From positions 1 to 57,920 of the forward strand of contig JAQBYD010000020.1 of NCBI GenBank assembly GCA_027623315.1: 57,920 nucleotides of DNA, read 5' to 3'. This document shows, one piece after another, positions 1 through 10,500 of this stretch. Both the position numbers and the translations under genes were made by a program. The notes below the pieces were generated by a model that saw only the letters and a list, made by a program, of their open reading frames with translations, made no database searches and was not told where the DNA came from. The DNA is from Verrucomicrobiota bacterium (GTDB taxonomy: Bacteria; Verrucomicrobiota; Kiritimatiellia; CAJWTS01). Position 1 is the first letter of the stretch. Each line of letters begins with the position of its first letter.

Positions 1-35
1 GCAACACTCACCAACTACAGTCAACCCCGCATCAG

Positions 36-83
36 GTGGTCCCTTTTCTGACTGCCGGAGTGGTCCCTTTTCCGTCTGCCGCC
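36..83. repeat. 24-bp direct tandem repeat, two copies
   Basis: Two adjacent 24-bp units begin at 36 and 60. Both start with GTGGTCCCTTTTC and share CTGCCG near the end; about 20 of 24 positions agree. The repeat lies just upstream of the PQQ-propeller gene and makes the extended reading frame from 36 unlikely to be its true N-terminus. Function unknown; it could be a leader or an intergenic repeat. Confidence 0.5.
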
Positions 84-155
84 AGCAACGCAGGTATGCC
101 CGAGGAGGTCGCGGTGGGAATCAATCGAAAAAAGTATCCATTCTCCGTTGAGTCA

Positions 156-1505
156 ATGCTACGGCTGGCTCTGGTCAGCGCGGTCCTATTAGCGGCCAGG
201 CCTTGTGCTGCCGACACGATCGTCGGTTGGCGCGGAGATGGCACCGGACGTTTCGAGCGCGCAAATCCTCCCACGGAGTGGGCTGCGGACAAGAATATTG
301 TCTGGCGCGCTGAGCTCCCGAAATGGAGCAACGCCTCCCCCGTCCTGAGCCAGGGACGGCTCTTCGTCTGTGCAGAGCCCGATATCCTGGTTTGTGTGGA
401 AGCGGAATCGGGACAAATTCTCTGGCAGGCGACGAACGGCGTCGATCAACTCCTCGCCGAGGAGCTTCGTCCCCTCATCGAAGAGGTGCGGCGTCTGAAC
501 GATGCGGAGCAGGAACTCCACAAGAAGAGCAACGCGAAGCCCACCGACGAAGACTTGAAGCAGGAGTTGGCAGACTTCCGCAAAAACCTGGCCGAGAAGC
601 GCAAGCCGTTGGATGATGCGTTGGGCGAGGGATTCGACTTTTCGCTACCGCGCGCGCACGGCTCGAACGGATATACCTCGCCCACGCCCGTCTCCGATGG
701 CCGCATGGTATGGGTCCTCTTCGGCTCCGGAGTGGCGGCCGCCTACGACCTTGAGGGGACGCGGCAATGGATTCGATTCGTCGAACGTCCGGTCATTGGC
801 CACGGACACTGCTCATCGCCACTTCTGTTGAATGACAAACTGATCGTCCACGTCGGGAAGATCCACGCTCTCAATGCCAAATCGGGCGCGACGGTGTGGA
901 CGGCGAAGTCCGGGCCGCGTTTCGGAGCCCCGGTGGTCGCCGTCTCCGGGGATCGGACGATTGTCGTGACGGCCAACGGGGAAATTCTGGACGCGGGAGA
1001 TGGAGAAGTCCTGGCGTCAGGCCTCTCGGGGCTGACCTACAACGCACCGGTCGTGGATGGTGATGTGGCGTACTTCTTTAACAACGGGGAGGCGCGCGCC
1101 TACCGTATACCGAGTTTTGATGTGGACGACCCCGTGCCGGAGATGCTTTGGTCAACCAAGGTATCGAATGACCGGCACTATGCATCGCCGGTGGTTAGCG
1201 GCGCTCGCGTGCTATGTCTCTCGCAGAGCGGCATGCTTACAGTTCTGGACTCTGAATCCGGCGACAAGGCCCTGGAGCGCGATCTCAAGCTTCAGGGCAC
1301 CTGCTATCCTTCTCCGACTCTCGCAGGGCCGTATATCTACTGCGGCGGAGAGGGCGGCACGACCGTTGTTCTTAAGGGTGACGCCTCGCTGGAACAGGTC
1401 GCCTATAACACCCTCGAGGGGCATCGCAGTTCTCCGGTCTTTGACGGTGACCGCATGTACGTGCGAGGGATGAAAGCGCTTTACTGCATCGGTGCGGACA
1501 AGTAG
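156..1505 (+). CDS. secreted PQQ-like beta-propeller protein
   Basis: A 449-residue exported protein of the BamB/PQQ-like beta-propeller class. The frame is open from 36, but ATG 156 gives a clean signal peptide (MLRLALVSAVLLAARPCAADT), so I place the start there. Propeller blades are visible as repeated motifs such as WRAELPKWSNASPVLSQGRLF, GYTSPTPVSDGRMVWVLFG, HYASPVVSGARVLCLS and HRSSPVFDGDRMYVRG. A charged, probably coiled-coil insertion (about residues 96-155) interrupts the early blades. Such proteins act in the periplasm or at the envelope as scaffolds or dehydrogenase-like domains; no quinoprotein catalytic signature is evident, so a scaffold or ligand-binding role is more likely. It ends in tandem TAG TAG stops. 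No operon partner is clear; the Gfo/Idh gene follows 120 bp later with its own Shine-Dalgarno. Confidence 0.85.
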   Translation: MLRLALVSAVLLAARPCAADTIVGWRGDGTGRFERANPPTEWAADKNIVWRAELPKWSNASPVLSQGRLFVCAEPDILVCVEAESGQILWQATNGVDQLLAEELRPLIEEVRRLNDAEQELHKKSNAKPTDEDLKQELADFRKNLAEKRKPLDDALGEGFDFSLPRAHGSNGYTSPTPVSDGRMVWVLFGSGVAAAYDLEGTRQWIRFVERPVIGHGHCSSPLLLNDKLIVHVGKIHALNAKSGATVWTAKSGPRFGAPVVAVSGDRTIVVTANGEILDAGDGEVLASGLSGLTYNAPVVDGDVAYFFNNGEARAYRIPSFDVDDPVPEMLWSTKVSNDRHYASPVVSGARVLCLSQSGMLTVLDSESGDKALERDLKLQGTCYPSPTLAGPYIYCGGEGGTTVVLKGDASLEQVAYNTLEGHRSSPVFDGDRMYVRGMKALYCIGADK

Positions 1506-1625
1506 TAGTCGCGCGCTTCGTTGAGGACGAGCCCCTGCCTCCAGGCTGCGTATTGAGTTGTACTCAGAGCAGCGCCGTGATAGACGGGCATGTGTCTATG
1601 AATCATGAACGTTTAGGAGATCAAT

Positions 1626-2627
1626 ATGTCTGAGATCAAACTTGGAATTTTGGGTACCGGGGGCATGGGAAGGCACCACATCGGGCAGATTATGAAGAGT
1701 CCGGATGCCGACTTGGCGGCGTTATGTGATCTGAGCGATACGAACTTGAAGGCGGCGCTCGAGGCCGTGGCGGAACATGGGGGCGAGGCGCCGGCAACCT
1801 ATCGCGATGCAGCAGAGATGTATGCCGATGCCGGCCTGGACGGCGTGGTGATTGTCACGCCGCATACACTTCACTTTGAGCACGGCAAGCAGGCGCTCGA
1901 AGCCGGGTGCCACGTCATGATGGAGAAACCGATGGTGACGGACAGTCGTGATGCGCACGTGCTGGCCGATTTGATCGACGGGTCCGGAAAAGTCTTTAGT
2001 GTGGGGTACAATACGGCCTGTACGCCGGCCGTCTCACTCGCGCGTGACATGATCCGAAGCAAGGAGCTGGGCGGATTGCAGTTGGTGAACGGATACATCC
2101 TGCAAGGCTGGCGAAACGCGACGATCGGACAATGGCGTCAGAAGCCGGAGTTGTCCGGTGGTGGAATGGCCTATGACTCGGGAGCGCACCTGCTCAATAC
2201 ATTCTGTTGGACGATTGAATCACCTGTGAGCGAAGTGTTTTGCTATGCGGACAACTGTGGAACTCCCGTCGATATCAATACGATGATCACGATTCGATTT
2301 GTGAACGGTGTCTACGCGACGGTCATGATCGGCGGCAACTGCCCCTCGGAGTCAAGTGCCGTAACCTACGTCTTCGACCACGGCAGGATCGAACTCGACG
2401 GATGGGGCGGCGGCTATATTCGTGCGTGGAGGGGAAATCAAGAGATCGAGGACCTCACCATCCCCGGCGGGGACTCCTCTCCGGTGCTCAACTTCATCGA
2501 CGCCATCCTGGGGCGCGCAGAGCCGGCGGCCAATGCGCGTCACGGTGTCATTCAGTCGGAGCTGATGGACGCGATCTATGAGAGTGCGCGTACGGGACAG
2601 ACGGCTCGCCCCGCGTCACGCGGCTGA
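1626..2627 (+). CDS. Gfo/Idh/MocA family NAD(P)-dependent oxidoreductase
   Basis: A 333-residue sugar or cyclitol dehydrogenase-like enzyme. The N-terminal Rossmann fold carries GTGGMG at residues 10-15 for dinucleotide binding. The family EKP motif is at 100-102, with the lysine expected to act in catalysis. The substrate-domain motif GGGMAYDSGAHLL (178-190) supplies the D184-x3-H188 pair typical of the family. A Shine-Dalgarno (AGGAGA) precedes the ATG by 5 bases. The family oxidises sugars, inositols and related polyols with NAD(P)+; the exact substrate cannot be read from the sequence. No signal peptide, so cytoplasmic. It converges with the leftward glycosylation operon. Confidence 0.9.
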   Translation: MSEIKLGILGTGGMGRHHIGQIMKSPDADLAALCDLSDTNLKAALEAVAEHGGEAPATYRDAAEMYADAGLDGVVIVTPHTLHFEHGKQALEAGCHVMMEKPMVTDSRDAHVLADLIDGSGKVFSVGYNTACTPAVSLARDMIRSKELGGLQLVNGYILQGWRNATIGQWRQKPELSGGGMAYDSGAHLLNTFCWTIESPVSEVFCYADNCGTPVDINTMITIRFVNGVYATVMIGGNCPSESSAVTYVFDHGRIELDGWGGGYIRAWRGNQEIEDLTIPGGDSSPVLNFIDAILGRAEPAANARHGVIQSELMDAIYESARTGQTARPASRG

Positions 2628-2691
2628 GTTTACGCCGGCGTGGAACCGCGGCTGCGGTACTGGGGGAACGGCCTTCTCATCTCTGTACGCG

Positions 2692-4428
2692 TCAATTCGT
2701 GTCGTCCACGGCTTCAGAAGAAGCATCTTCGATCCGCTTGAGTAGCTCGAGCGCGAAATCCCACTCCTCACGTAGCGCGAGTGCTCGCTGCGCATGCGTT
2801 CGCGCGCGCGCTAAGTCTCCAGCCTCCATGAGCAGGTGCGCTAGTCCGACCTGCGCTTGCGGGATCTCGGGCGCGAGCAGCACGGCGCGTTCATAGAGGG
2901 AGATCGCTTCGGCGGCATGTCCCTGTCCAGCAAGCAGGGCGCCGAGATTGATGTGGGCCTCGACATGCGTCGGGCGCGTCCCGATCGCGTTCCGGTAACT
3001 CGCGGTCGCCGCGCGAAGGTCTCCCATGCGGGCATGCAGGACGCCGAGGTTGTAGTGCGCTTCGGGGAAATCGAATCGGGCGAGAATCGCCTGTTCGTAG
3101 TGTCGCCGGGCCGTTGCGAGATCGTCCGAGTTCTCGTACGTCCGGGCAAGGTTGTAGTGGGCCCAGTAGTTATCCGGTACGACCTCGACCGCGTGCGACA
3201 GGAGAGCGACGTCGTTTCTCCATGTGGCCACCTGGCGTCTCGTCAGAATCAGCAGGGGGAGGGCCATCGTGGCGAGGAGCGCGATCGTCAGCGAGCGTCG
3301 GCGCGAAGGGGCCTCGGGGACCAACAGCCAGACGCCGGCGACGACGAGCCCGATACAGGGCACATACATGTAGCGGTCCGCCATGCCCTGGAAGCCCACC
3401 TGGATAATGCCAAGCACCGGAAGCATGGTGCCGAGGAACCACAGCCATCCCACGAGCAGGAAAGGCCGCTGGCGGACCTGTAACGTCGCCAGGGCGGAGA
3501 TCACCACAAGGCAGGCCGCGACGGCGATCACCTGGGGCGTTGTCGCGGATTGGCCGGCGTGCGGATAGAAGACCGCCAATCGTGTGGGGAACACGAGGTG
3601 GCTGATATAGGTCCCGTACGCGATGACCGCGTTCTTCAATCGATCGAGCATCGCGAAATCCGTCTGCGCCTTCATGACTCCACTGGACGATTGAACGATG
3701 TAGACCGTGACGGCCGCCGCAATCGCCAGAAGAAACAACGGGATTTTCTCCACGAGGATACAAACGAGTTGACGGGTGCTCCGGAACGGCTCGCGTCCAA
3801 GTGGCCAGACGTCGAAAAGCAGCAGCGCGCATGGCAGCGTGACCAGCATCTGCTTGGACATCAGACCCAAGGCGAACGCGATGAGCATCAGAAGGTACCA
3901 CGCCGCCGCCTGGAACTTGTGCGGCTCCTTCTGCGTGTCGGATTTGATATGGGCGTAGCGGACATAGCAGGACATCGTAAGTAGCCAGAAGAAGGTGCTG
4001 AGCACGTTTTTGCGTTCCGAGGCCCACGCCACGGATTCGACGTGAAGCGGATGAAGCGCCCAGAGCAGCGCCACGAGTGCGCTCGCCGCGAGATTGCGAG
4101 TGGATGCGCGCAGAATCGTAAACATCAGTGCGGCATTAAGAATATGGATCAGAACGCTGGTCGAGTGATGACCGCCTGCCTGCAGTCCGAACGCCTGGCT
4201 GTCGGCCATGTGCGTAATCCACGTGACGGGGTGCCAGTTATGAGAGTGGTAATGCGTGAAGGCCCAGCGAATGTTCTTGAGGGTTAATCCACTGGCGACG
4301 AACGTGTTCTCCACGATGTACTCGCCGTCGTCGAAGAAGACAAAACCGTTATAGCGGGCCCCGTAATATGCCAGAAGTGTGACCCCCATGATCAACGCGA
4401 GAATGGCTTTTGGCGCGTACCGTTTCAT
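2692..4428 (-). CDS. multi-TM TMTC/GT-C-like protein with C-terminal TPRs
   Basis: A 578-residue inner-membrane protein. The N-terminus has a transmembrane helix followed by an acidic loop (FFDDGEYIVEN), the Asp-rich first loop of GT-C sugar transferases, then about ten more hydrophobic helices up to about residue 400. The last 160 residues hold TPR repeats (for example ARRHYEQAILARFDFPEAHY and AISLYERAVLLAPEIPQAQV). This layout matches bacterial relatives of TMTC/O-mannosyltransferase-type proteins, which move sugars from polyprenyl-phosphate donors to proteins or glycans; activity is inferred. The start overlaps the stop of the upstream GT-C-like gene by 4 bp (ATGA), indicating translational coupling. 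The GT2 gene just upstream may make its lipid-linked sugar donor. Confidence 0.8.
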   Translation of the reverse strand: MKRYAPKAILALIMGVTLLAYYGARYNGFVFFDDGEYIVENTFVASGLTLKNIRWAFTHYHSHNWHPVTWITHMADSQAFGLQAGGHHSTSVLIHILNAALMFTILRASTRNLAASALVALLWALHPLHVESVAWASERKNVLSTFFWLLTMSCYVRYAHIKSDTQKEPHKFQAAAWYLLMLIAFALGLMSKQMLVTLPCALLLFDVWPLGREPFRSTRQLVCILVEKIPLFLLAIAAAVTVYIVQSSSGVMKAQTDFAMLDRLKNAVIAYGTYISHLVFPTRLAVFYPHAGQSATTPQVIAVAACLVVISALATLQVRQRPFLLVGWLWFLGTMLPVLGIIQVGFQGMADRYMYVPCIGLVVAGVWLLVPEAPSRRRSLTIALLATMALPLLILTRRQVATWRNDVALLSHAVEVVPDNYWAHYNLARTYENSDDLATARRHYEQAILARFDFPEAHYNLGVLHARMGDLRAATASYRNAIGTRPTHVEAHINLGALLAGQGHAAEAISLYERAVLLAPEIPQAQVGLAHLLMEAGDLARARTHAQRALALREEWDFALELLKRIEDASSEAVDDTN

Positions 4429-6461
4429 GCTTCCGGATCCACCAACCCGGCGATCAGAATCACGTAGAGATTAGGCTGTACGCCAAGCGCCGCATCGGGT
4501 TGGTACCAGGTCTTGCTGAAATGGAGTTCAACGGCGATCGGTCCCTGGGCCTGCCTGAACCTCTCCGGGAGGGCGAGGGTGGCCTCGAGAATGCCGTCGT
4601 GAGTCACCTGCACCGGGTCCATCCGGTAACCGTCTACGAGGGGAGTTATCGTAAGGTCCAAGTCCTCGTATCCCGAAAGCTTGGGGAACCACAAGACCAG
4701 TCGAAGGCGTGTCTGTCCGCCGTGCTGCAGCAAGAGTGCGGTCAAACCGCGCGACCAGAAGAAGCCGTTCGGGCCTCGCTGCAGCGCGCGCACGTACTCG
4801 TAAGATCCTTCGCGAAAATCGACCAGCTCCGCCAGGCGGCCCGAGCGCTCAAGATCCGTGAATTGTGGATATCGATAGAGATGATGGATTCGATAGAGCG
4901 CGAATGAGCGCGATTCTCGCACGAGTTCATGGTCGGATCGGTCCAGGATGGCCTGGATACTGTCCGCAGCGTATTCTCGCATGCGATCGTCAACGACGAA
5001 GTAGTTGCGATCATGGTCGTTGAACCGGCTCTGCGGAACCTCGTGGATGTCGCGGAACATTCGATCGGAGTAGTACGCGACCGTCGGTGCCTGCCACCAG
5101 CGTTGGGCATAGATACGCGCATCGGGGTCGAGTTCGCGAATGGTGGCCCCAAGCACGGCGGCGTCGGTGAGTCCGGATGGGCTGGGCCGCGCGATACGGA
5201 CGCGTGCCGCTCCGGCGACAGTGGCGTGCGTGAGGGTGGCGGCAAGGATGATGGTGAGCGCGGAGCGCAGCGCAAGGGATGCTCGGCGCCGAGCGGAGGC
5301 GGATTCATGAGCCGGGAAGCGCCGGGTAAGCACTCCCGCGGCGGCTACGAGCGCGGTGAGGGCAACCAATTCGTGGAGCATGAGTCCGGGCATGATTCGC
5401 CGAGCCCACGCTCGCGACGTCGGCGTCATCAGGAGCCACCAAGCAAGGTAGGTCAGTGCCGTGCCGGTCAGTATGATCAGGTGCGTGGGGATAGCGGTTC
5501 CGCTCCTCAGCGCCGGGATGGCAACGCACAGCGCGAGGGTGGCGTAGGGGGCCACCAGGAAAAGGACCAGTTCCAGGCGTGATAAATGGGTGATTCCGGC
5601 GAGGATATCGAGATGTCCGGCGAGCTTGGGCCAGAAGCCCGGCGTGTCGAGCATGCTGTTGCTCACGCCGGCCTGGGCCATGATCGACCCCGATTGATTG
5701 TCCCACCAGGCCTGGTATCCCCCTGCACCCAGCGCGTGGAGCTTGCAGGCCTCGTATGCCGCGACCGGAAGGAGTGCTGCGATCACCAGAATGGTCAGAG
5801 CTTGCCAGGCCAGGCGCCGCGAGACAAAGAGGTCGTAGAGCATCGCAATTCCCAGAGCGGGCAGGGCGATCAACATGACCGTTTTGGTGAGGGTTGCGAG
5901 CCCCAGGAGAAGACCGGCGCTTCCGGTCTGCACTACGGAAAGGCGCTCTGTGCCGCGACGTGGAGCCAGGCAAACCATGCTCGCCAGTAGGTAGAATATT
6001 CCCGGCACTTCCCCGTATCCACCCATGCCGTAGGTCAGGAGTTCGGGCGTGCAGAACAGAAGCAGGACGGCGACCGGAGTCAGGGCGTAGGGAACCAGGC
6101 CTCGCATGACGACGACCGACATGAGAAGCGCCAGAATAAGATATGCCACGTTGGGAAGTTGGGCCGCGAGGGCTGTCGTTCCCAGTGCACGAATAGCGAG
6201 TTCGGCCGGGAACAGAACCGTCACGCCGGTTTGCACCGCCGGGGAGAAGTCTTGTAGAGCGTTATACGAGGTCGCGTAGCGCCCATGCTCGATGCGACTT
6301 TTCGCAACCTGCATATTCATCGCGCCGTCGAAAGATAACTCGGTGTATCGCGCGTGGCAGAGGGTGAGTCCACCCGCCACGCAGAGGAGCGTGGCCAAGA
6401 TGACGATGTTGCAGCGTCCCGCCCGTCTCTGCGGGGCGTCGAACAGGGCGAATGACTTCAT
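4425..6461 (-). CDS. GT-C-fold-like membrane glycosyltransferase (ArnT/PMT-like)
   Basis: A 678-residue polytopic membrane protein. After the first helix a loop carries FDGAMNMQVAKS, placing an acidic residue where GT-C enzymes bind the metal or lipid-phosphate sugar. Roughly ten hydrophobic segments follow to about residue 420. The C-terminal 250 residues are soluble and probably periplasmic, containing WWQAPTVAYYSDRMFRDI and a beta-rich end. This resembles family 39/83-type transferases that use polyprenyl-phosphate sugars, but the assignment rests on topology. It sits between the GT2 donor-synthase-like gene (18-bp gap) and the TPR protein (4-bp overlap), so the three likely form one surface-glycosylation operon. 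Confidence 0.7.
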   Translation of the reverse strand: MKSFALFDAPQRRAGRCNIVILATLLCVAGGLTLCHARYTELSFDGAMNMQVAKSRIEHGRYATSYNALQDFSPAVQTGVTVLFPAELAIRALGTTALAAQLPNVAYLILALLMSVVVMRGLVPYALTPVAVLLLFCTPELLTYGMGGYGEVPGIFYLLASMVCLAPRRGTERLSVVQTGSAGLLLGLATLTKTVMLIALPALGIAMLYDLFVSRRLAWQALTILVIAALLPVAAYEACKLHALGAGGYQAWWDNQSGSIMAQAGVSNSMLDTPGFWPKLAGHLDILAGITHLSRLELVLFLVAPYATLALCVAIPALRSGTAIPTHLIILTGTALTYLAWWLLMTPTSRAWARRIMPGLMLHELVALTALVAAAGVLTRRFPAHESASARRRASLALRSALTIILAATLTHATVAGAARVRIARPSPSGLTDAAVLGATIRELDPDARIYAQRWWQAPTVAYYSDRMFRDIHEVPQSRFNDHDRNYFVVDDRMREYAADSIQAILDRSDHELVRESRSFALYRIHHLYRYPQFTDLERSGRLAELVDFREGSYEYVRALQRGPNGFFWSRGLTALLLQHGGQTRLRLVLWFPKLSGYEDLDLTITPLVDGYRMDPVQVTHDGILEATLALPERFRQAQGPIAVELHFSKTWYQPDAALGVQPNLYVILIAGLVDPEA

Positions 6462-6479
6462 CCGAATGCGAGGTCGTGG

Positions 6480-7421
6480 CTATTGGGTCTCGCGATCCTC
6501 CTTCTGCCGAAGGAGGATGTCTTCGATGAGCTTGCGGTTAATCCGCATGTGCTCGCCGAGGATGCCCATACCTAGAAACTGAAAGCCAATTACATAGCAA
6601 ATGGCTCCGAAGATGAGCGACTGGATGTGACCGCTGCCGCCCTCTGCCAGGTAGAAGTAGACGAAGCGCACCAGGGGGTAGGTCCCGATCAGGATGAAGA
6701 GCAAGGCCAGGCATAGAAATACTTTGAAAGGCTCGTAGAGGGAGTAGATCCGAATCAAATCGGCTCCCGAGCGCTTGATGTGCTCGAGCATGCTCTTGAA
6801 GAGCCGTGAAGGCCGCGTCGCGGCGTTGGTCTGAATCGGAACATGATGGATGCTGAGACGTTTTTTGGAGGCTTGAACGGTGGTGTCCAGTACGTAACTG
6901 AACTCGGAGACGACATTGATCTCGCGCATGGCCGTTCGGTTGTATGCACGGAATCCGCTGACGGCATCCGGAATCGCGGCTCCGGCGAGTCCGGCGGTCA
7001 CGCGGGAGCCAAACCACTGTAGGAAGCGTTTCAGGCCGGAGAAGTGAGTATTTAACGTAACGCCACGGTCACCAATCACTATATCGGCCTGGTGGCTCAC
7101 AATCGGTTCCACGAGTCGTGGGATATCCGAGGAGCGATACTGGTTGTCGCCGTCGGTATTCACCAGGATGTCGGCGCCTTGCTCAAGTGCGTGGTTCAGG
7201 CCGTGCTTGAATGCAGTGGCAAGGCCTTTGTGGCCGATATAGCTGATGATGTGAGTAACCCCGTGCGCGCGCGCCGTCGCGACGGTGCCGTCGCTTGAGC
7301 CATCATCGATGATCTGCGTTTCGATCGTATCGATACCCGGGATCTCGAGAGGGATATCCTGCAGTACCTGGGGGAGCGTTTGCTCCTCATTGTGGCAAGG
7401 AATCTGAATGATCAGTTTCAT
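6480..7421 (-). CDS. GT2 glycosyltransferase, dolichyl/polyprenyl-phosphate sugar synthase type
   Basis: A 313-residue family-2 glycosyltransferase. The N-terminal GT-A domain shows NEEQTL (11-16), DDGSSDGT (39-46) and DGDNQY (90-95), the nucleotide-sugar and metal-binding motifs of DPM1/GtrB-type enzymes. Two hydrophobic helices near residues 230-258 and 264-290 anchor the C-terminus, followed by a charged cytoplasmic tail. These enzymes transfer mannose or glucose from a nucleotide sugar to polyprenyl phosphate on the cytoplasmic face. It heads a leftward operon with two GT-C-like membrane proteins that could use the lipid-linked sugar. Substrate unknown. Confidence 0.88.
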   Translation of the reverse strand: MKLIIQIPCHNEEQTLPQVLQDIPLEIPGIDTIETQIIDDGSSDGTVATARAHGVTHIISYIGHKGLATAFKHGLNHALEQGADILVNTDGDNQYRSSDIPRLVEPIVSHQADIVIGDRGVTLNTHFSGLKRFLQWFGSRVTAGLAGAAIPDAVSGFRAYNRTAMREINVVSEFSYVLDTTVQASKKRLSIHHVPIQTNAATRPSRLFKSMLEHIKRSGADLIRIYSLYEPFKVFLCLALLFILIGTYPLVRFVYFYLAEGGSGHIQSLIFGAICYVIGFQFLGMGILGEHMRINRKLIEDILLRQKEDRETQ

Positions 7422-7483
7422 GCGGAGCAGGCTGACGGCACCGCACGATTAAGCCATAGATGCCCGGCGTTGACAAGGGGCAA

Positions 7484-7498
7484 GCCGCTGTCAGCGGC
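7484..7498 (-). terminator. short hairpin just after the surface-protein stop
   Basis: GCCGCTGTCAGCGGC can fold into a 6-7-bp GC-rich stem with a tiny loop, beginning 3 bases past the stop codon of the 1088-residue gene on the minus strand. No U-run follows, so it may be a 3'-end stabilising or weak termination hairpin rather than a canonical intrinsic terminator. Confidence 0.35.
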
Positions 7499-7500
7499 GC

Positions 7501-10500
7501 TCACTCGAACAGCCGAAGCTGGAAGAAGATTCGATCGTCAGGCTCCGGAATGGGAATCTCGACCACGCCGTTGCTGTTTGGCAGCGGTCCCGGGAGGTAA
7601 GGTTGCCAGACCGAGTCGTCGAGATTTGAAGATACCAGGATGACGAACGAGGCCGCCACGACGGTGTCGGTCGACCGCGTGAATGTGTAGGTGAGTTGGT
7701 CGCCCTGGTCCTCAACGCGCGGGAGTTTCTGCAGCGCCGCCTGAGCGACGTTGCCGGACGGGTCGAACCCATAGAAGTACGACTGGAAATTGGAGTATCC
7801 ATCGCCGTTCTCGTCCTGCACCTCGGTCCCGCCGCTCGTGATCCAGGTCTGGAGATTACTCCACGCGCCATAGCCAATCTCGGTACAGTCGCCGGGCACT
7901 AGCACGCGGACGTCGTCGACAAACCAGCCGACGTCGGCAACGCTATCGTCACACCCGATTCTCCAGCGGAACTTGGTAGTCTCTCCGTTCATGTCGCCGA
8001 GGTCCACCACGACAGGTTCGAAAATCAGTGCCGAATTCCCGCTCCAGGCGTCACGGTTACTGAGCGGGTTGCCGCAGCAGTCATCGATGGTGTCATTGTA
8101 TGCCCCGCTCAGAAATCGGGAGGCGTTGGCGGGAACGCTTGCGCCGTCTCCCGCGAGAATATCCTGCCACGTCGAGCCATTATCCGTGGAATATTCCAGG
8201 ACGCCGCCGTCAAAGGTAGGCTCCATGTCGCGCCGGTGCCAAAACTCCAGCAACGCGTTCAGTCCAATCGGAATGCCGTTTGCGGTGGCCAGAGCGTAAT
8301 CCTTGATCTTTGGTGAATCGATAGCGTAGAAGGAATGCGTTGGGGAATGGCTGGACGAGTCGACCAGGAACCAGGGGAGCGTGCCGGTGTCGGCGGGTAG
8401 CGCGCTGATCACCCAACCACCCACACCACTTTCCAGATCGTCTTCGAATGACGGGATCAGGTTGCCGCTGGGCGAGCCGCTAATGACCTGCAGGTTGGTG
8501 TTGCCGCGGCCGCCGCTGCAATCTCCGCTCCCGCTGGAGCCGAGATCCTCCGCGCGCACGTTGTAGGAGTACGTGACCCCTTGGCTAACGGTCTGGTCGA
8601 TATACTGAGTGGAGGATAGACAGGTGGCGATCATGTTGGCCGGGCCCGGCGTGAACCCAGGATTCGTGGAGCGGTAGACGTTGTAGACCAGTGGGCCTCC
8701 ACAGGGCGCCGTGGCCGGATCCCACATGATGCGCAGATGGCATATCGGATCCACGGATGCGACGACGCCCTGAACTCCGGCGAAGACCGGATCGAGATCG
8801 CAGAGCCCCGTGGCCGTCACGTCGACGCACGCGCTGAGAGCCGATTCGCAATCGGCGTTCGTGGCTACGGTAACGGCGTACGAATACGTCACAGAACCAA
8901 CGACGTTGGTGTCACTATATGCAGTCGCGGCAAGGTTGGATGCGATGAGCGTGGGGGACGATTGGGGGCAGCTGCCGAGGCTACGGAAGAGTGAGTAGTC
9001 CGTCGCGGAAGGTACGGGATCCCATGCCACGTCGATTCGACGGTCTCCGTTTTGAACGGCCGTGAGATTTGTTGGGGCGGACGGGGCAGGGCAGCCACAA
9101 GAATCGAACGTAAACGACGCAATGCGCGTCGCCCAGGAACTGCTTAGATTGTACTCCCCCGTGAACCAGAACGTGCAATCGTCCGCGGGATCGACGCTCA
9201 TGGCGCTGTAGTCCCCGTAACGGTTGCTGGTGTTGGCTGCGGCTCCGCCGCCGATCGTGTGCTCGCCCTGTGGCATGGTTCCGCTGGGATCCCCTGCAAG
9301 GCGTCCGGAATAGCGAAGTCCCGGGCTCAGGGTTGAGCTTGAGATGTTGTAGCCGACCGCGATGTTTCCGCTGCCGTCCATCGCGATGCTGGACATCCAG
9401 CGGTTGTGGATATCGGGAGCCAGCGTGCCTTCCTGGTGCAGCGCCCAGGCGCCGGCGCCTATCTTGCGAAGTTCGAACCAGCGCACGCCGCCATGTTCCG
9501 TTCCGTCGACGTCCGTAACAAAGCTGCCGACGAGCGTCTGATGCGATCCAAAGTTTCGGTACTGCAGTCGCTGCATGATGACTTCGCGCAGGGGATCGAG
9601 TGTGGTGCCTGTGCCCGGCTGCGGGAAACAGGAGAAGGAGGTGAGTCCGCAAAGGTCCGATTCGAATTCGGACACCGCTATCGACACCGGTCCGGAGACC
9701 GTCGAATTTCCTGGTGTCGCCCAGTCGACATGGAACGAGAACATCTCGAGGAAGTCCTGCGCGCCGTTTGCGGATCCAGGAGTGTGGGCCTCGTCGTCGC
9801 GATGGCGCATGAAGTAGTTCGGTGCTCCGCCGGGCGGCGGGGTGGCACCGTCGAGATCACAGGGGGTTAGGGCCTGAAAATTAAATCCTGCGAGGGCCGA
9901 CACGGTGAAACGCTGGAAGGTCGCAGGTGCTCCAGTCAGCATCGAGGCGCGATCGAGCGCGTAGAGCGACGGGCTATTCTCGTTGGCCGACACGTAGTAA
10001 GCATCCGGCCAGACACCGTACTTGGGGTAGTCGGGGAAGTTTGGTGTGTTGAACTGGTAGTTATACCAGCCACCACTGATCGGGTCGGCGGTCATGGAAA
10101 CGTAGACGCACAGCGTGTCCGTGAAGCTTGCGAACTCCGTGAGTAGCCAGCGGTCTGCAATGGAGTCATAGAGTACGATCGGGTCACCTCCGCCGCTGGC
10201 GCATCCGCCCGCGCCCCCGAGATCAGACAAGGTGAAGGGGCCGGCCGCCACGCTTCCGTCGTTCTTATTGAACACCGCGTAGCTCGTACCGGCAAAACCG
10301 TTGATCGCCTGGATGTAATAGACCAGGCCGACGTCCCCGACGGTGTCCGGGGGTTGCGCACCGCTAAAGCCTTGCCCGGTAAAATTGAGTATTGGCGTGT
10401 CGAATGCGGCCGCGACGCGCAGGGGCCTCGCGGCGGCTTGCTGGGCGAGGAGCGGATCGACGCGCGGCTCCGGCGGCGGCGGCTCCACCATGCGCCGGTT

